A stretch of DNA of 64,000 bases from Diphasiastrum complanatum (Eukaryota > Streptophyta > Lycopodiopsida > Lycopodiales > Lycopodiaceae). Location of the stretch: positions 22,943,367 to 23,007,366 of the forward strand of contig CM055098.1 of assembly GCA_029204225.1 (NCBI GenBank), given 5' to 3'. Below, in pieces: positions 50,374-61,650 of the stretch. Under the pieces are notes generated by a model that was not told the origin of the DNA, did no database searches, and worked only from the letters and a program-made list of their open reading frames with translations. The position numbers were made by a program, and so were the translations under genes. The first letter of the stretch is position 1. Each line of letters begins with the position of its first letter.

Positions 50374-50742
50374 CAGGTTAATTCTGTCAACTGTGGTTGG
50401 TATACCGTATGCAATGCCAAACACTTTTTTAATTAGCTTGCATTACAAGATGGACTTCCAAATCTGGAAGAGGTAATATTCAATTAATTACTTTTAATTG
50501 TGTTTTTGTTTTCTTCATATACAAATTTCTATTAACTGATCTTTGATTAATTACATTTAACTGTGTTTATGTTTTTTTTTCAGTTTAAATGCCCGAAGGT
50601 CTCCCCAATGGAGATAATGCACTTCAGACAGGAGACCATTAAGCTTGTGATTGAAAAGTCATATCTAGTTGCAATGGCCGAGTGTTCTCCACCCAAGCTA
50701 CTTCCAACTGGAGAAATGGATTTAGAGATTATAGATAGTTGA

Positions 50743-51001
50743 TACTAATTAAATATTCACCTCACTTGATGTGGATGAGACACATGTACAGAAAATTTTA
50801 ATAGAAATATACTTACATTTTTTCTATGGTTGTTCTTACTTGTTTTTTTTTCCTCTTATCAATTCAAGTTATGATTCATTCATCTTCAATTTCTACTATT
50901 TTTTTGACATGTTTGTTTTTCATAGCCTTGGTCTGCCTTGCCTTTACCATGGTCTTTTTTTGGATAAGTAGTGCTAATGCTTAGGGTTAATGGAGTTAGA
51001 G
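50743..51001. other. no gene seen
   Basis: T-rich sequence after the last protease exon. Confidence 0.4.
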
Positions 51002-52100
51002 TTATATATGGATCTTCCATAAGTATCCATGTCTCTTGCTGAGTGCAAGGATCTTATTACTCCTATTGATAATTCTGCATTCATCAGACTCAAACTCCAC
51101 CTTATGACCTAAATCTGTATTTCTACTTACTGATAACAAATTTGTAGAGAGTTTAGGAACATACAAGTTTTGACAATAGTTTGAATTGATCATGTTGGAA
51201 TCTAAATCTTACAGTACTTTCACCTTCGACAGTGTGATACTATCGTCACCAAGATGAACATACTTCTTTGTGTTGTAAGGCATATAGGATTGGAAAATCT
51301 CATGATGATTGGTGATCTAGAAATCATGAATCATCCGAATTCGCGTATTTTTCTTTGACCATAAAAGCATCTTCATCCATTTTGACTTAAGGAGATGCTG
51401 TAACTATATTTGCTTGTTGATCAGGTTCCTCGGCTGCATTCTTTGCTTTGAGAATTCGACAATCCTAGATCTCATGGTTATTGCGTTTGCAATACCTGCA
51501 AAACATCTTCTTCTTCGACGAATGTGAATTCGATTATCGTTCTCAACTTTGAGTCTATTTATAATTCGATGCAGACTGGTTGGAGCTTTTTTGCTTTTGT
51601 CGTTTTGAGCCCTTGTTGACATACAGAGCATGAGACGAAGAGGTAGACAAAGTGTCTTGACTTCTTCGATTATCTTCTTGCAACAACATAGTGATAAGTC
51701 TGGTAAGAGTTAAATCTGAGTGTGTCATGATGATCATCACCGTAGTTCTCATATGTAGAGGGCAGGCTTGAAAGCAATGTCATGATTGCGTATGACTGAT
51801 CCAACAACGGCCATTTGTTGCAAGAGATTCTTAAACTGGTTAATGTGATTATGAGGAGAATCATTATTTGACATCTTGAGTGTGAGGAATTTCCTTCGAA
51901 GATGTAACTTACTAGTTACATCTCTCACATCATATAGTGAGCTCATGATGTCTCAAACTTCTTTCAAAGTTTTAGCTTCAACTATGTGGCCAATTTGAGT
52001 ATTTGATATATTGAGGATAATAAGCACGAAAGCTTTACCATCCTGCCATAGGCGACACTCTGCAGAAATGAACGTAAAACTATTATCAGATAAAATGACA
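51002..52100 (-). pseudogene. Copia gag and pre-integrase remnant
   Basis: Minus-strand order: gag fragments (MSNNDSPHNHINQFKNLLQQM near 51860, FKPALYI), a decayed zinc knuckle near 51500 (CRYCKRNNHE), then LYVPKLSTNLLSVSR and HKVEFESDECRIINRSNKI (51190-51010). Many stops and shifts. The last segment matches the fragment at 9351-10250. Confidence 0.7.
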
Positions 52101-52119
52101 GTAGAGAGGTATTAGAAAT

Positions 52120-52848
52120 TCATTCGATGACTATTTTTCTAAACCTTGGGCCTCAAACTTGAACCATATCACTTTATTGTTCTTGGACCAAAGTATATTT
52201 GCACAACTTGGGCAATGGGTCCTAGTGGGAGGGCTCCCTCCCAAAGGGTCCTTAGGCTTATGGAAGTTGTTTCATGACCTTCCATAAGCCTATGAAGGCT
52301 CTTGAACTCCTTTAGGCCTCTCTCTTTCTCATTGGATGTGCATGGAACTCCATAGTGTATTGGAGGGTACCAATTGCCATCTATATAAGGGGAGTAGGAT
52401 GCCGATTGGGAGGAGGAGAGATCTCTTTTGCTTGTATTGCTTATGCTCTAGTGTGGCTACTAGTGTGTAGAGTACTTTCTTGTGTGTAGTATGTTGAGGG
52501 TTTGGATCTTGCTTATGGTATGGGACATAAGTAGGGTTTGGATCTTGAGTATGCTATGGAGTGTTGTGGTATGCTTGTGATTTATTTACGGTTAGCAAGA
52601 GAGTGCTAGATAGGTTTTGCTTGAAGCTTGGATCTAGCTATTGTTGGGTGGTGAATACTTGAGGCCAGCTTGTTATCTATCTTTGTGTTTAAGAGTAGGG
52701 ACACAGGTGGAGGAGAGATCCTTGGAGGCTTGTAGATTCTTACTTGCAGGTGGAGGCATCCTAGCTTGGAGTTGTGGAAGCATCTTGGAGCTTGCAGGTT
52801 GCTTGGAGGCTCTACCTTGGAGGACTTTCTCCCTTCCACTTGTTAAAG
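52120..52848 (+). repeat. probable 5' LTR of Gypsy2
   Basis: The right edge is fixed by the primer site; the left is a guess since no second LTR is in view. CTATATAAGGGG at 52381-52392 is a good TATA box. Downstream sequence is rich in diverged AGTGTG/GGAGG repeats. Confidence 0.5.
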
Positions 52849-52860
52849 TGGTATCAGAGC
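52849..52860 (+). other. primer-binding site of Gypsy2
   Basis: TGGTATCAGAGC, complementary to initiator-Met tRNA. Confidence 0.8.
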
Positions 52861-53214
52861 TAGACAAAGGATGGTAATCTTTCTAACCTTCTTCATGTTC
52901 TATTAAGATCACCAACTAAATTATTTGGGGAAGATTATTGGCTTTTCTATTGGTAGGAAGCTTGTAGTTAAAGTACCCAATGAATCTAGTTCTCTTTGGA
53001 AGAGGTAGTGATGCTTATAGAATTGTTTAGGGGCTGATTTTTTATTATAATTAGAGAAAATGAATGTGGGCTATTGGTTTAGAATTTTTTTGTAAAAGGA
53101 TTTGTGGAATGGTTAGAAGAAGTCTTGTACATCCACAATTTGTTTTTTGAGAAAAGACTTATTTTAGCTTGTGTTTTTTTTATCAAAACTAGTGTTTTTT
53201 TTGCATAAATGAAA

Positions 53215-53505
53215 TGTTTGAAGTTTTGATTTTCATTTTAAACTTCTATTTTTCAGACCTGTAAATCTGAAAATCAGATCTAAAAAGTGAAGTTTTCATC
53301 CAAACTTCATTAGTTATACCTTTCTCTCTCTTAGTTTCATGTAGATGGCAATGTAGGAAGGGAATGGTAGTGCAACTTTGTGCATAAAACAAGTTTTGAA
53401 GTTCTATTTTTTGTCATTATGAAGTTTTGATTCTTAGACCTGTAAATCTCAAAATCAGATCTGAAAATTGAAGTTTTCATAAAGCTTCAATAATTTTCCA
53501 TTTCT
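53215..53505. repeat. direct duplication in the Gypsy2 leader
   Basis: A block with GAAGTTTTGATT, CAGACCTGTAAATCTGAAAATCAGATCT-like sequence and GAAGTTTTCAT occurs at about 53218-53310 and again at 53395-53490. Confidence 0.7.
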
Positions 53506-53727
53506 AGACACTAGTTTCATGGATTTGGAGATCTAGAATAGTGAGAAATGTGAAAATTTTGCTTGCAAAAAGTAGGCCTAGATTGAGCTTACAAACAATA
53601 AGATTGAATGAGTAGAAGTAAAATGCTTTTTATATGCATTGGATGTACGAATTAAAGCATTTCTATTATTCTAATTTGAGCCCTTGTTGTTATATTTGCA
53701 TAATAGGAAAACACACAAGCAACACCA

Positions 53728-54765
53728 ATGGATCAAACCAATGATAACCCAACTTTTGATTTATCAAACCCATCCAATGTGGCACAAGCTCTTGACCTTT
53801 TATATCACCAAGTTCAAGCCACTAATAAACAGCTTCTTGAAACTAATCAAAAGAACCAAGACTTGGAGTCTAGATTAGACAACCAGAAGAAGTATGTAGT
53901 TCCACCTTCCGTAAAATTGTTTAAGGGAGAGAAGAAAGATAGGAACTTGCAAGTGATAAGTTCATGGATTAATGTTTGGAACAAATACTTTGACATGAAC
54001 CAATTCCCTGAATGTGAAAAGTTATCTACTGTTACTATGTTCCTTGAAGGAAGAGCCTTAGTATGGTGGGATGACCTAGTTGCAAAAGGCAATCAACCTT
54101 GTACATGGGAAGATTTTTGCATAGTATTTAGGGAATACTTCCTACCACTATTAGATGACTATGAACACTTTCAAAAGTTGAGTCATATAACAATGAAGAA
54201 AGGTTTGGAACAATTTATTCAAGATTTTCATGAGTACCTGAATCCACTTTATAGTGATATTTCATCTAAGGTACAAATGTTAATGTTTATTGATGGGTTA
54301 CCAAAAGATTATCAAGTGGATGTTCGTAGGAACCATCCAAAAACCTTAGAGGATGCTATTGGGGCTGCAAAATTTTTTGATGACACACCTAAGCCACCTA
54401 AGGGATCAATAGCCTAATGAGCAGAAAAAAAGTTTTCAATCTAAGAGGAAGGATAGAGAAGCTGTTAGTGAAACACATCCTAATTCCAATAATCCTAAGA
54501 AAGCCAAGAAAAACTTTAAAAACCATCAAGGTGGCATTGATAAAGTTGAAGCTCGTAAGAAGAACCTATGCTTCAAGTGCAATGGCGAGGGTCACCTTGC
54601 ACGAGATTGGGTCAAATAACAAGCTTCAACTGCAAGTAATCTATCTTGAAGTAATGAGATGGATGTTTATTTCCTTAGTTCTTTAGTTTTTGGACCTAAT
54701 GACCTTATTTGCATTAAAGATAAAATTAAAGATCAAGTTGTTAATGTCCTTTTTGACACAAGATC
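53728..54765 (+). pseudogene. Gypsy2 gag and start of protease
   Basis: ATG at 53728. A coiled-coil N terminus (LLYHQVQATNKQLLETNQK), then the retrotransposon gag domain (MFLEGRALVWWDDLV, FIDGLPKDYQVDVRRN). After a stop near 54417 and a frame change, the zinc knuckle reads CFKCNGEGHLARDW: the last Cys is Trp. A stop follows, then the protease start VLFDTRS at 54745-54765, where Copia2 has inserted. Confidence 0.85.
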
Positions 54766-55407
54766 TGTGAGAGATTCCAACTAGTTTAGTCATATTTTGG
54801 AAAATTGTCACTAAGAGGCCAAAACTCATTTTAGACTTAGAGATAAAATTTTTGAAGTTATATTAGTTTAAAATACATTCAATAAACACTTTTTGAAAGT
54901 CTGGGAAAGTTGGTAGTCAAGTTTGAGAGAGATTCAAATTTGAACTTTGGGTACATTGAATCTAGACCCAAAGATAGTAGGGTTTACATTTTGGAGGGAA
55001 AACCAAGTGGCCAAATAGGGTTTGGACACTCTACAAAAGGATGTATCTTGTGGAGAGACATATCTTCTCTCTTCTCTCTCTCATTTCATCATTATACATG
55101 GTTCTCTTTGGGTTCTACTACTCATTGGTGCACTATCTTGGTGATATCTTGCAATCTTGTGTGTAGAATGCTCATATTTTGTTATTTTTGGTTTCACACA
55201 TGTGAAATACAGTAGGGTACTGTAATTGTACGAACAAAAAACATTTTATGTTTTGGTTCATGTTTGATCAGTATCTCTTAGAGTTTTTATCTCATTTTGT
55301 ATATAGATGCTGATTTTTCTACATTGGTGGGATTGTTGGTTTGCTCCTTATTGTAACCAAAGATCAAGGACTTGGATTGGATCTTGAATGATCTAAAATC
55401 CTTCACA
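54766..55407 (+). repeat. 5' LTR of Copia2
   Basis: TGTGAGAG ... CTTCACA, 642 bp. The TATA position reads CTACAAAAG (55030-55038), one change from the 3' LTR's. Palindrome form TTCACACATGTGAA at 55193-55206. Confidence 0.92.
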
Positions 55408-55419
55408 TGGTATCAGAGC
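55408..55419 (+). other. primer-binding site of Copia2
   Basis: TGGTATCAGAGC directly after the LTR. Confidence 0.9.
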
Positions 55420-56008
55420 TCTTGTGTTTCAGGTTATGAAAGGATCAGCCATCTTTAGCAAGGATTTGGAGGAGTTACCAATGCTAGAGCATGCTAGATT
55501 GATTTCTACTCAAAAATCAGCATTTTTGCATATGTAGATTAGATCTTTTGTAGGTCAAAACTCAATATAGGTTTATATACTTAATCAATTCTGATTTCAC
55601 ACTTGTTTTATTGGAATTAGATGATTTTTGGTGCATTAGGAAGGTCTCATGGGAGTCTACAAGAAGATATATCAAGTTTTTAGAAATTGCATGTAGAATT
55701 TGAGATATTCAATTTTTTGTGTTTTTGTCAAAACCCTAATTTTGATTGGATCTCTAGTTTCTGAGGTTACTAAACTTCATTTGAGTGTGTTTCAATATTA
55801 GGAAGTGTCAAGAATCATTAGATTGAGGATAGATCATAGGTTGATCAACATTTCACTATTCTATGTGTTGATTTTCTAGTTAGAGTGCTAGAAGAGATTT
55901 GAGAGGTTCCATATCTTTGTGATTTCTTCTTGAGTTAATTTATTGACATTCAAGAGAGTGATTTGTGCATTGGAACAGGTTGAAAGAATAAGATCAGGTC
56001 ATTGCAAC

Positions 56009-57400
56009 ATGGCTACAAGTGGAGGCCTTATGTTGGAAGGCAATGATAGGCTACCTCAATCAACTATTCTACTTGGAAGGTGAGGATGGAGTCCTTATTG
56101 GAGATGAATGAGTTGATGGAGATTGTTGGAGGTGTGGAGGAGAGGCATCAAGCACCTCAAGATCAAGTGAGGTATGATAAGAGAGCTAAAAGAGCTCTAC
56201 ACATGATAAAGATGAATGTTACCAATGAATTTCTCAAGGAAGTTGGTAAGTGCGCATCATCTTTGGAGGCTTGGGAAGCTTTGAAGAAGCTTTATGAATC
56301 CAAGTTTACATCAAGAGCTCTTACTCTTAGGAGGAAAATCTTTCAATGTTTGCAAAAGAAGGAAGAGAGTACTCATGCTTTTGTTTTGAGGGTTAAAGCA
56401 TTCAATGATGAGTTAGCATGTAATGATGAAAGCATTAAGGAGGTAGAACTTGTTCAAGTTAAACTTAATGGCTTGTTGGATGATCATGCTAATCTTGTTC
56501 AAAGTTTTGTTATTCAAAAGACTTTGCCAAGTATTGTGGATTTGCAAGAGATCTTGGTGAATGAGGAGTATAGGCTTCAATCAAGAGGAGGTGGAGCTAC
56601 ATCGACATCTCATTTTGAAGAGCAGGCTATGCTCATCAAAGGCAAGTTCAAGGGCAAAGGCAAAGGCAAGTGGTCTAAAGGACAAGATCAAGGTGAGACT
56701 TCCTCTTTTGGCAAAAAGAAAGATAAGTCTAAGTTGAAATGCTTTTATTGTGGAATCAAAGGGCATTTTGCAAATGAATGTTTGAAGAAGCAAAGAGATA
56801 AAAGTAACAAGCAAATCAACTTTACTACTAATGATGAGGATCTAGGTGGTTGTGGTTCTCTTTTGATGTGTTCTTCAAGTCCAATATCAAGTGAAGGTGA
56901 CAAAGATTCATGGTGGATTGATAGTGGAGCTAGTTCACACAGGACCAGTCACAAGGAGTTCTTTACTTCTTTGGTCACTTATGATGGAGCCAAGAAAGCG
57001 ATACACATGGCCAATGGTGGTGAGTGTGTGATTGAAGGTATTGGTTCAATTCCTATTTGTCTCTCTACTAATAGAAAATCAAGACTTGATGGTGTTCTTT
57101 ACATTCCTTCACTTTCAAAGAATTTGCTAAGTGTTGGTCAAATGATAGAGAAAGGATACATGGTAAAGTTTGGTGGTGATGCTTGTTTTATTACAAAGGA
57201 AGAAATCTTGGTTGCTAGGGGCAATAGACAAGGTACACTTTTCAAGCTTGATGATTTTGTTATGGCTAACAAAAAAGATGGAATGGAAAAGAATATTGGT
57301 CTCAACTTTCCAAAGTTACCTTTTAGCATCAATAAGATTGGTGGATCTTATGCAAAGTCTAACAAGCTTCCTTATGCTAGATCTAGGTTAAGATCTAATA
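56009..57400 (+). pseudogene. Copia2 gag, protease and pre-integrase region
   Basis: ATG at 56009 (MATSGGLMLEGNDRL), a frameshift near 56058, then an open gag frame (VRMESLLEMNELMEIV, MIKMNVTNEFLKEVG, AFVLRVKAFNDELA), zinc knuckle CFYCGIKGHFANEC, protease WWIDSGASSHRT and the segment VLYIPSLSKNLLSVGQMIEKG ... RQGTLFKLDDFV. It is co-linear with the same part of Copia1. Similarity stops after about 57270, before the integrase zinc finger. Confidence 0.88.
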
Positions 57401-59334
57401 TGTTCATCTTTGTGCTAACTTGGCTAGTGTTGAGGATAATGATGGTGTTTCAATGGTTCTTCATGGCAAGTTCAAGCATGCAAAAGGTAAGGAAAGAGCT
57501 AACTTCATCAATGGAGGTGAAGGTTCTTCCTTGGAAAAGATTGTTGTTAATGATTTCTTTGATCATATGGAAAAAGATGTTGCTAGGTGCATTCATGAAG
57601 GAGATGGTTCTTCTACATTCTTTTGTGATGAGTCCAAGAAAGTAATTTTTGCAACAAGTGGAGTCACATCTCTTCATGAAGAGAGTAGATCAAATGGTTC
57701 TATCAAGAGACTTGGTGAGGGAGATAGTCACAAGTCAAGAAGAAGAGAAGTATGTGAAGAGTTCAAAGTAGGATGTACTTTGAATGATGTCACTGTGAAT
57801 GATAGTGAGGAAGAATCATTATCATATGAGTCACTACCTAAAACATTGAGTAGAAGTTCTTGTTTGAAAAAAGAGAGTACTATAATAATCCTTATGTTGA
57901 AGGTACTAATCATTTTTTTCATGGCTTCCAATGTTTTTGAGGTTTCTACTTCTTATGATGCAATCATTAAAAGAGGGTCTTATGAAGGAAAGAGCAATAG
58001 AAGATTTGTTCTTGGGAAGATCCAAGGCATGGATCTCACATCTCTTCATCAACTCAAAGGAATCTATGATTGTGAATTGATCACTCATGATCGAGATGGC
58101 AAAAGGTTGGTTGGAGAAGACTACATGGAGCAAATCTAGAGACAATTTTTTCAAGGCAAGGGAGATCTCATTGGTGAGCTTATTGAGGTTTGTTATGGAC
58201 TCAAGAGGACTGGATTTATTAGGTTTGATACTCATCTTCACCTACTCTACTTCATGTTGGATGGAAAGTTTGGAATCTATCTTTACATTTATGATGGTGA
58301 CATTGGTGACATTGTTTTCACTAACCTTTGTGGAAGTTCGAGATCAAGCATTGATGAGATCTTGATATATTTGATGATCAAGAAAAAGGTAAGCAAGTGG
58401 AAGTGACTCACTTTGCTTCACTCACATGTTTTGGAGAAATTTCTTGTGTAGATGATGCTATGCAAGTGGATATTGGTTCTCATGGTTTTCATACTGGAAA
58501 AGCAAGTAATGGATCTGAAAAAAAAAGGTTGTTCAATGACTTTGATGGTCAAGTGAAAGATCAAGAGGTTGGTCTCAAAGGGCTTCAACAACACAAAAGA
58601 CAAGGTGGCAATTTGCAGCTAGTCAAGAGCATCAAAGGAGGGCCAATTGGCAAAGATGCTATGGATATATTTTTGCAGGAGTCTTTAAGATTAAGTAAGG
58701 TCAAAGGAGCAGCAAGGAAGTGTTGTTCAAGTTCACTTTACTTGGTCTATCTCATGTTTGAGCTATTTCATGTAAATGTTTGCAAATTGTCAAGATATGG
58801 ACAAACTAGCTACATTGTCTTGCAATATCTTATTGTTGGAGTTGTACTAGCATTTTTGGCTGGTTTTGCTGATGGAAATGAAGCTATTGGAGGTTCATTA
58901 TGTCACTCATTCATGTCCAAGTCATCAAGTGTTGATGATATCTTGTGGCAAGATGGAGATGGAGGCTCATTCATGGAGTTTTATGGTGGAGACATATCAA
59001 GAAAAGACAAAGTTGGAGGATACAAGCAAGCAAATGGTAGTCACTCACATTTATTGTTTGGTTGCTATAATTTTTCAGAGAGTTCAAAGTTTGAAACATG
59101 CCAGGAATCATTTCATTCACATTTTATTTGGTTCTTCATGTTCTAGTTATATCTTGATGTGTAAAATTGATGTAAGAAATAGTGAAGCATCCAATTTGGA
59201 CACTATTCTCTAAATCAATTATGAAAGATACTTTAGAACCTTAGAAAGGATATCTATACTTAGGATGGAGATCATTCTAAAGTTGGATCAAAGTAGTATG
59301 GTTAAAACTATGCCAAAACTAGTTGAAGAGGGAG
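57401..59334 (+). other. Copia2 unknown coding-like region replacing integrase and RT
   Basis: Two long frames: 57420-58139 (239 codons; acidic, Ser/Glu-rich, with VNDFFDHMEKDVARCIHEGDG and a hydrophobic stretch IIILMLKVLIIFFMA) and 58397-59146 (249 codons; GPIGKDAMDIFLQESLRLSKVKG, then hydrophobic YIVLQYLIVGVVLAFLAGF). I recognise no domain. Open frames this long in AT-rich DNA without retroelement similarity suggest once-coding sequence, perhaps captured or a family-specific ORF, now with a few breaks. The first Met shown is not certain to be a real start. Confidence 0.5.
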
Positions 59335-59978
59335 TTTGAGAGATTTCAACTAGTTTAGTCATATTTTGGTAAATTGTCAATAAGAGGCCAAAACTCATCT
59401 TAGACTTAGAGATAAACTTTTTGAAGTTATATTAGTTTAAAATACATTCAATAAACACTTTTTGAAAGTATGGGAAAGTTGGTAGTCAAGTTTGAGAGAG
59501 ATTCAAATTTGAACTTTGGGTACATTGAATCTAGACCCAAAGATAATAGGATTTACATTTTGGAGGGAAAACCAAGTGGCCAAATAGGGTTTGGACGCTC
59601 TATAAAAGGATGTAACTCGTGGAGAGACATATTTTCTCTCTTCTCTCTCTCATTTAATCATTATACATGGTTCTCTTTGGGTTCTACTACTCATTGGTGC
59701 ACTATCTCGGTGATATCTTGCAATCTTGTGTGTAGAATGCTCATATTTTGTTATTTTTGGTTCCACACGTGTGAAATATAGTAGGGTACCGTAATTTTAC
59801 GGACAACAAACATATTTTATGTTTTGGTTCATGTTTGATTAGTATCTCTTAGAGTTTGCATCTCATTTTGTATGTAGATGCTGATTTTTCTACATTGGCA
59901 AGATTGTTGGTTTGCTCCTTATTGTAACCAAAGATCAGGGACATGGATTGGATCTTGAATGATCTGAAATCCTTCACA
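59335..59978 (+). repeat. 3' LTR of Copia2
   Basis: 644 bp, starts TTTGAGAG (terminal TG mutated to TT) and ends CTTCACA. TATAAAA at 59601-59607; palindrome TCCACACGTGTGAA at 59762-59775. Confidence 0.92.
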
Positions 59979-61650
59979 GGATCCACTCATAGCTTTATTA
60001 ATGTAAATTTGGTGCAAACACTAAACCTTCCCCCCAGAAAAGGGTGAGAAAAATTACTGTTGTGTGACAATGGCATCAGGAATGAATTTTGTGTTTATGG
60101 AATATGTTGTTTTTGATTTAGAATTGCACATACAGGACTCTAAAAAGCTAGAATTCCATGTTGTTGCATTAGCAAATGTGAATATTGTTCTTGGGCAACA
60201 ATGGCATTTTGATAGGAATAAATCATTGAAAATTGATTTTGTTGAAAAATCTTTATCTTTTATGCATGAGAATTCTTTAATAAAATCATGGCTAGTTCAA
60301 GTGTTGACACTGAAAATGTTAACCCTTATTCTAAACAAGAACTTAATTCTATTATAAAAAAATCAGCTTTTAAAGTTTATTTATGTTTTCATAATGATAT
60401 CATTTTCCCCAATGACGAAGAACTTAAGATAAATGCCATGAGTATACCCAAGGAGAACACTATAAAATTTGAAGCCTATAATGAACTTAGGTAGGAATTC
60501 AATGATGTTTTTTTAGACCTTGTTGTAGGTTTACCATCAAAAAGGACATTTGATCATAAAATTGACCTAATACTTGAGCAATTCCAATTGCACAGTGTCC
60601 TTATAGGATGAGTGCATCGGAAGAGACTGAGGTAAGTAAGCAATTACATGATTACTTGAAAAAGAGGTGGGTACAACCTAGTAAATCTCCTTGGGCATCA
60701 CCAGTAGTTCTGGTTGCCAAGAAGGATGGGACTATAAGGTTTTGCGTTGACTATAAAAAATTGAACAAGGTGACCATTAAGAATAAATATACACTACCGC
60801 GGATGGATGATCTAATAGACTATCTTGGTGGTGACGGGTACTTTACCAAGATAGATCTAAGATCGGAGTACCATCAGATATGCATTAGGGCAGAAGATAT
60901 ACCAAAAACCGAGTTTCGAACTCTCATTGGTCACTACAAATTTTTTGTGTTGCCTTTTGGTTTGACCAATGCATCGACAACTTTCCAACAGATGATGAAC
61001 GATTTGTTCAGGCCATATTTGGGAAGATTCGTAGTGGTATTCTTAGATTATATCCTAGTGTTTAGTAAGACTTTGGCGGAACATAAAGAGCATCTTAGGA
61101 TTGTCTTGTACATCCTAAGAAGGGAAAAGCTCTTTGCCAAGGAGTCTAAATGTGACTTTTTTGCTAAGGAATTGTCCTACTTGGGACATAAGATTTTCGA
61201 ACGAGGAGTGGAGATCGAGGCCGATCGTATCCAGAGGGTTATTGAATGGCCTATTCTTACCACAGTTCGGAAAATCAAGTATTTCTTGGGTTTGTTGAAT
61301 TTTTTCGTCGGCATATTTCCCAATTTGCTCAATTGGCATTTCTCCTTGCCCAGGCCTTGAAAGGCTATAAGAAACTAAGCCGGAGGGATAAGAATCCACT
61401 AGTGGTGTGGACGGAGGATATAAATAATTGTTTTGAGTTGCTTAAGAAAAGTGTCACTTCGGCACCAATACTAATCATTGGTGATCCTAATAAGGCTTTT
61501 GTGGTTAGGACCGATGCCAGTGATTATGCTATTGGAGTTGTTTTGATGCAGGATGGACATCATGTGGCTTATGAAAGCAAGAAACTCAATCTTGTTCATT
61601 CTAGGTATTGTACCTATGAGAAGGAACTTTTAGCAATTGCATGTATGCCT
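59979..61650 (+). pseudogene. Gypsy2 protease end, RT and start of RNase H
   Basis: Protease resumes at STHSFINVNLVQTLNLP; a frame shift and stops follow, with ANVNIVLGQQW (the LG motif end of protease). RT spans about 60480-61250: SPWASPVVLVAKKDGTIRFCVDY, FTKIDLRSEYHQI, LPFGLTNASTTFQQMMN, and at the active site VVFLDYILVF where FxDDIL is required, so one catalytic Asp is Tyr. After a frameshift near 61260-61300 the RNase H begins (FVVRTDASDYAIGVVLMQ, YCTYEKELLAI) and stops abruptly at about 61645. Chromovirus-like by the LLAI and DASDYAIG motifs. Confidence 0.9.

Larger units (their letters stand above)
48415..50742 (+). pseudogene. Ulp1/C48-type cysteine protease exons downstream of the H3-like frame
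   Basis: Pieces in order: ELESRDKMLGDNVGGGAIQYWMEFF (near 48430-48510), PILVLPYITK (to about 48640), an intron ending TTTCAG at 48735, SDHWSLYVLSLYVNDEG (catalytic His of HW, 48737 on), the (AC)n array, then an exon 50374-50472 with QVNSVNCGWYTVCNAKHFFN (the Q...CG motif with catalytic Cys), an intron 50473-50583, and a last exon 50584-50742 (FKCPKVSPMEIMHFRQETIKLVIEK). Order and motifs fit the Ulp1/SENP deSUMOylase fold, common in plant DNA transposons. The catalytic Asp is not identified. Frameshifts and a TAG near 50434 mark decay. Whether it was one protein with the H3 frame is inferred from order and strand. Confidence 0.65.
54766..59978 (+). mobile_element. Copia2: 5.2-kb Copia element without integrase or RT, nested in Gypsy2
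   Basis: LTRs 54766-55407 and 59335-59978, primer site at 55408, purine-rich tract GTTGAAGAGGGAG before the 3' LTR. Flanks are AGATC (54761-54765) and GGATC (59979-59983), a target duplication with one mismatch; removing the element rejoins the Gypsy2 protease FDTRS|THSFINVN. Inside: gag, zinc knuckle, protease and a pre-integrase segment, then 1.7 kb of unknown frames. LTRs are homologous to that of Copia B, so Copia B-like elements may have supplied its enzymes. Confidence 0.93.
52120..61650 (+). mobile_element. Gypsy2: gypsy element interrupted by Copia2 and lacking its 3' end
   Basis: 5' LTR (about 52120-52848), initiator-Met primer site (52849-52860), leader, gag (53728 on), protease split at 54765/59979 by Copia2, then RT and RNase H to about 61650, where the sequence switches to Copia. 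Integrase and 3' LTR are missing. The left boundary is approximate. Confidence 0.75.

Noticed and set aside
57138-57332. Antisense frames inside Copia2
   Set aside because: Shadows of the gag-protease frame on the other strand.
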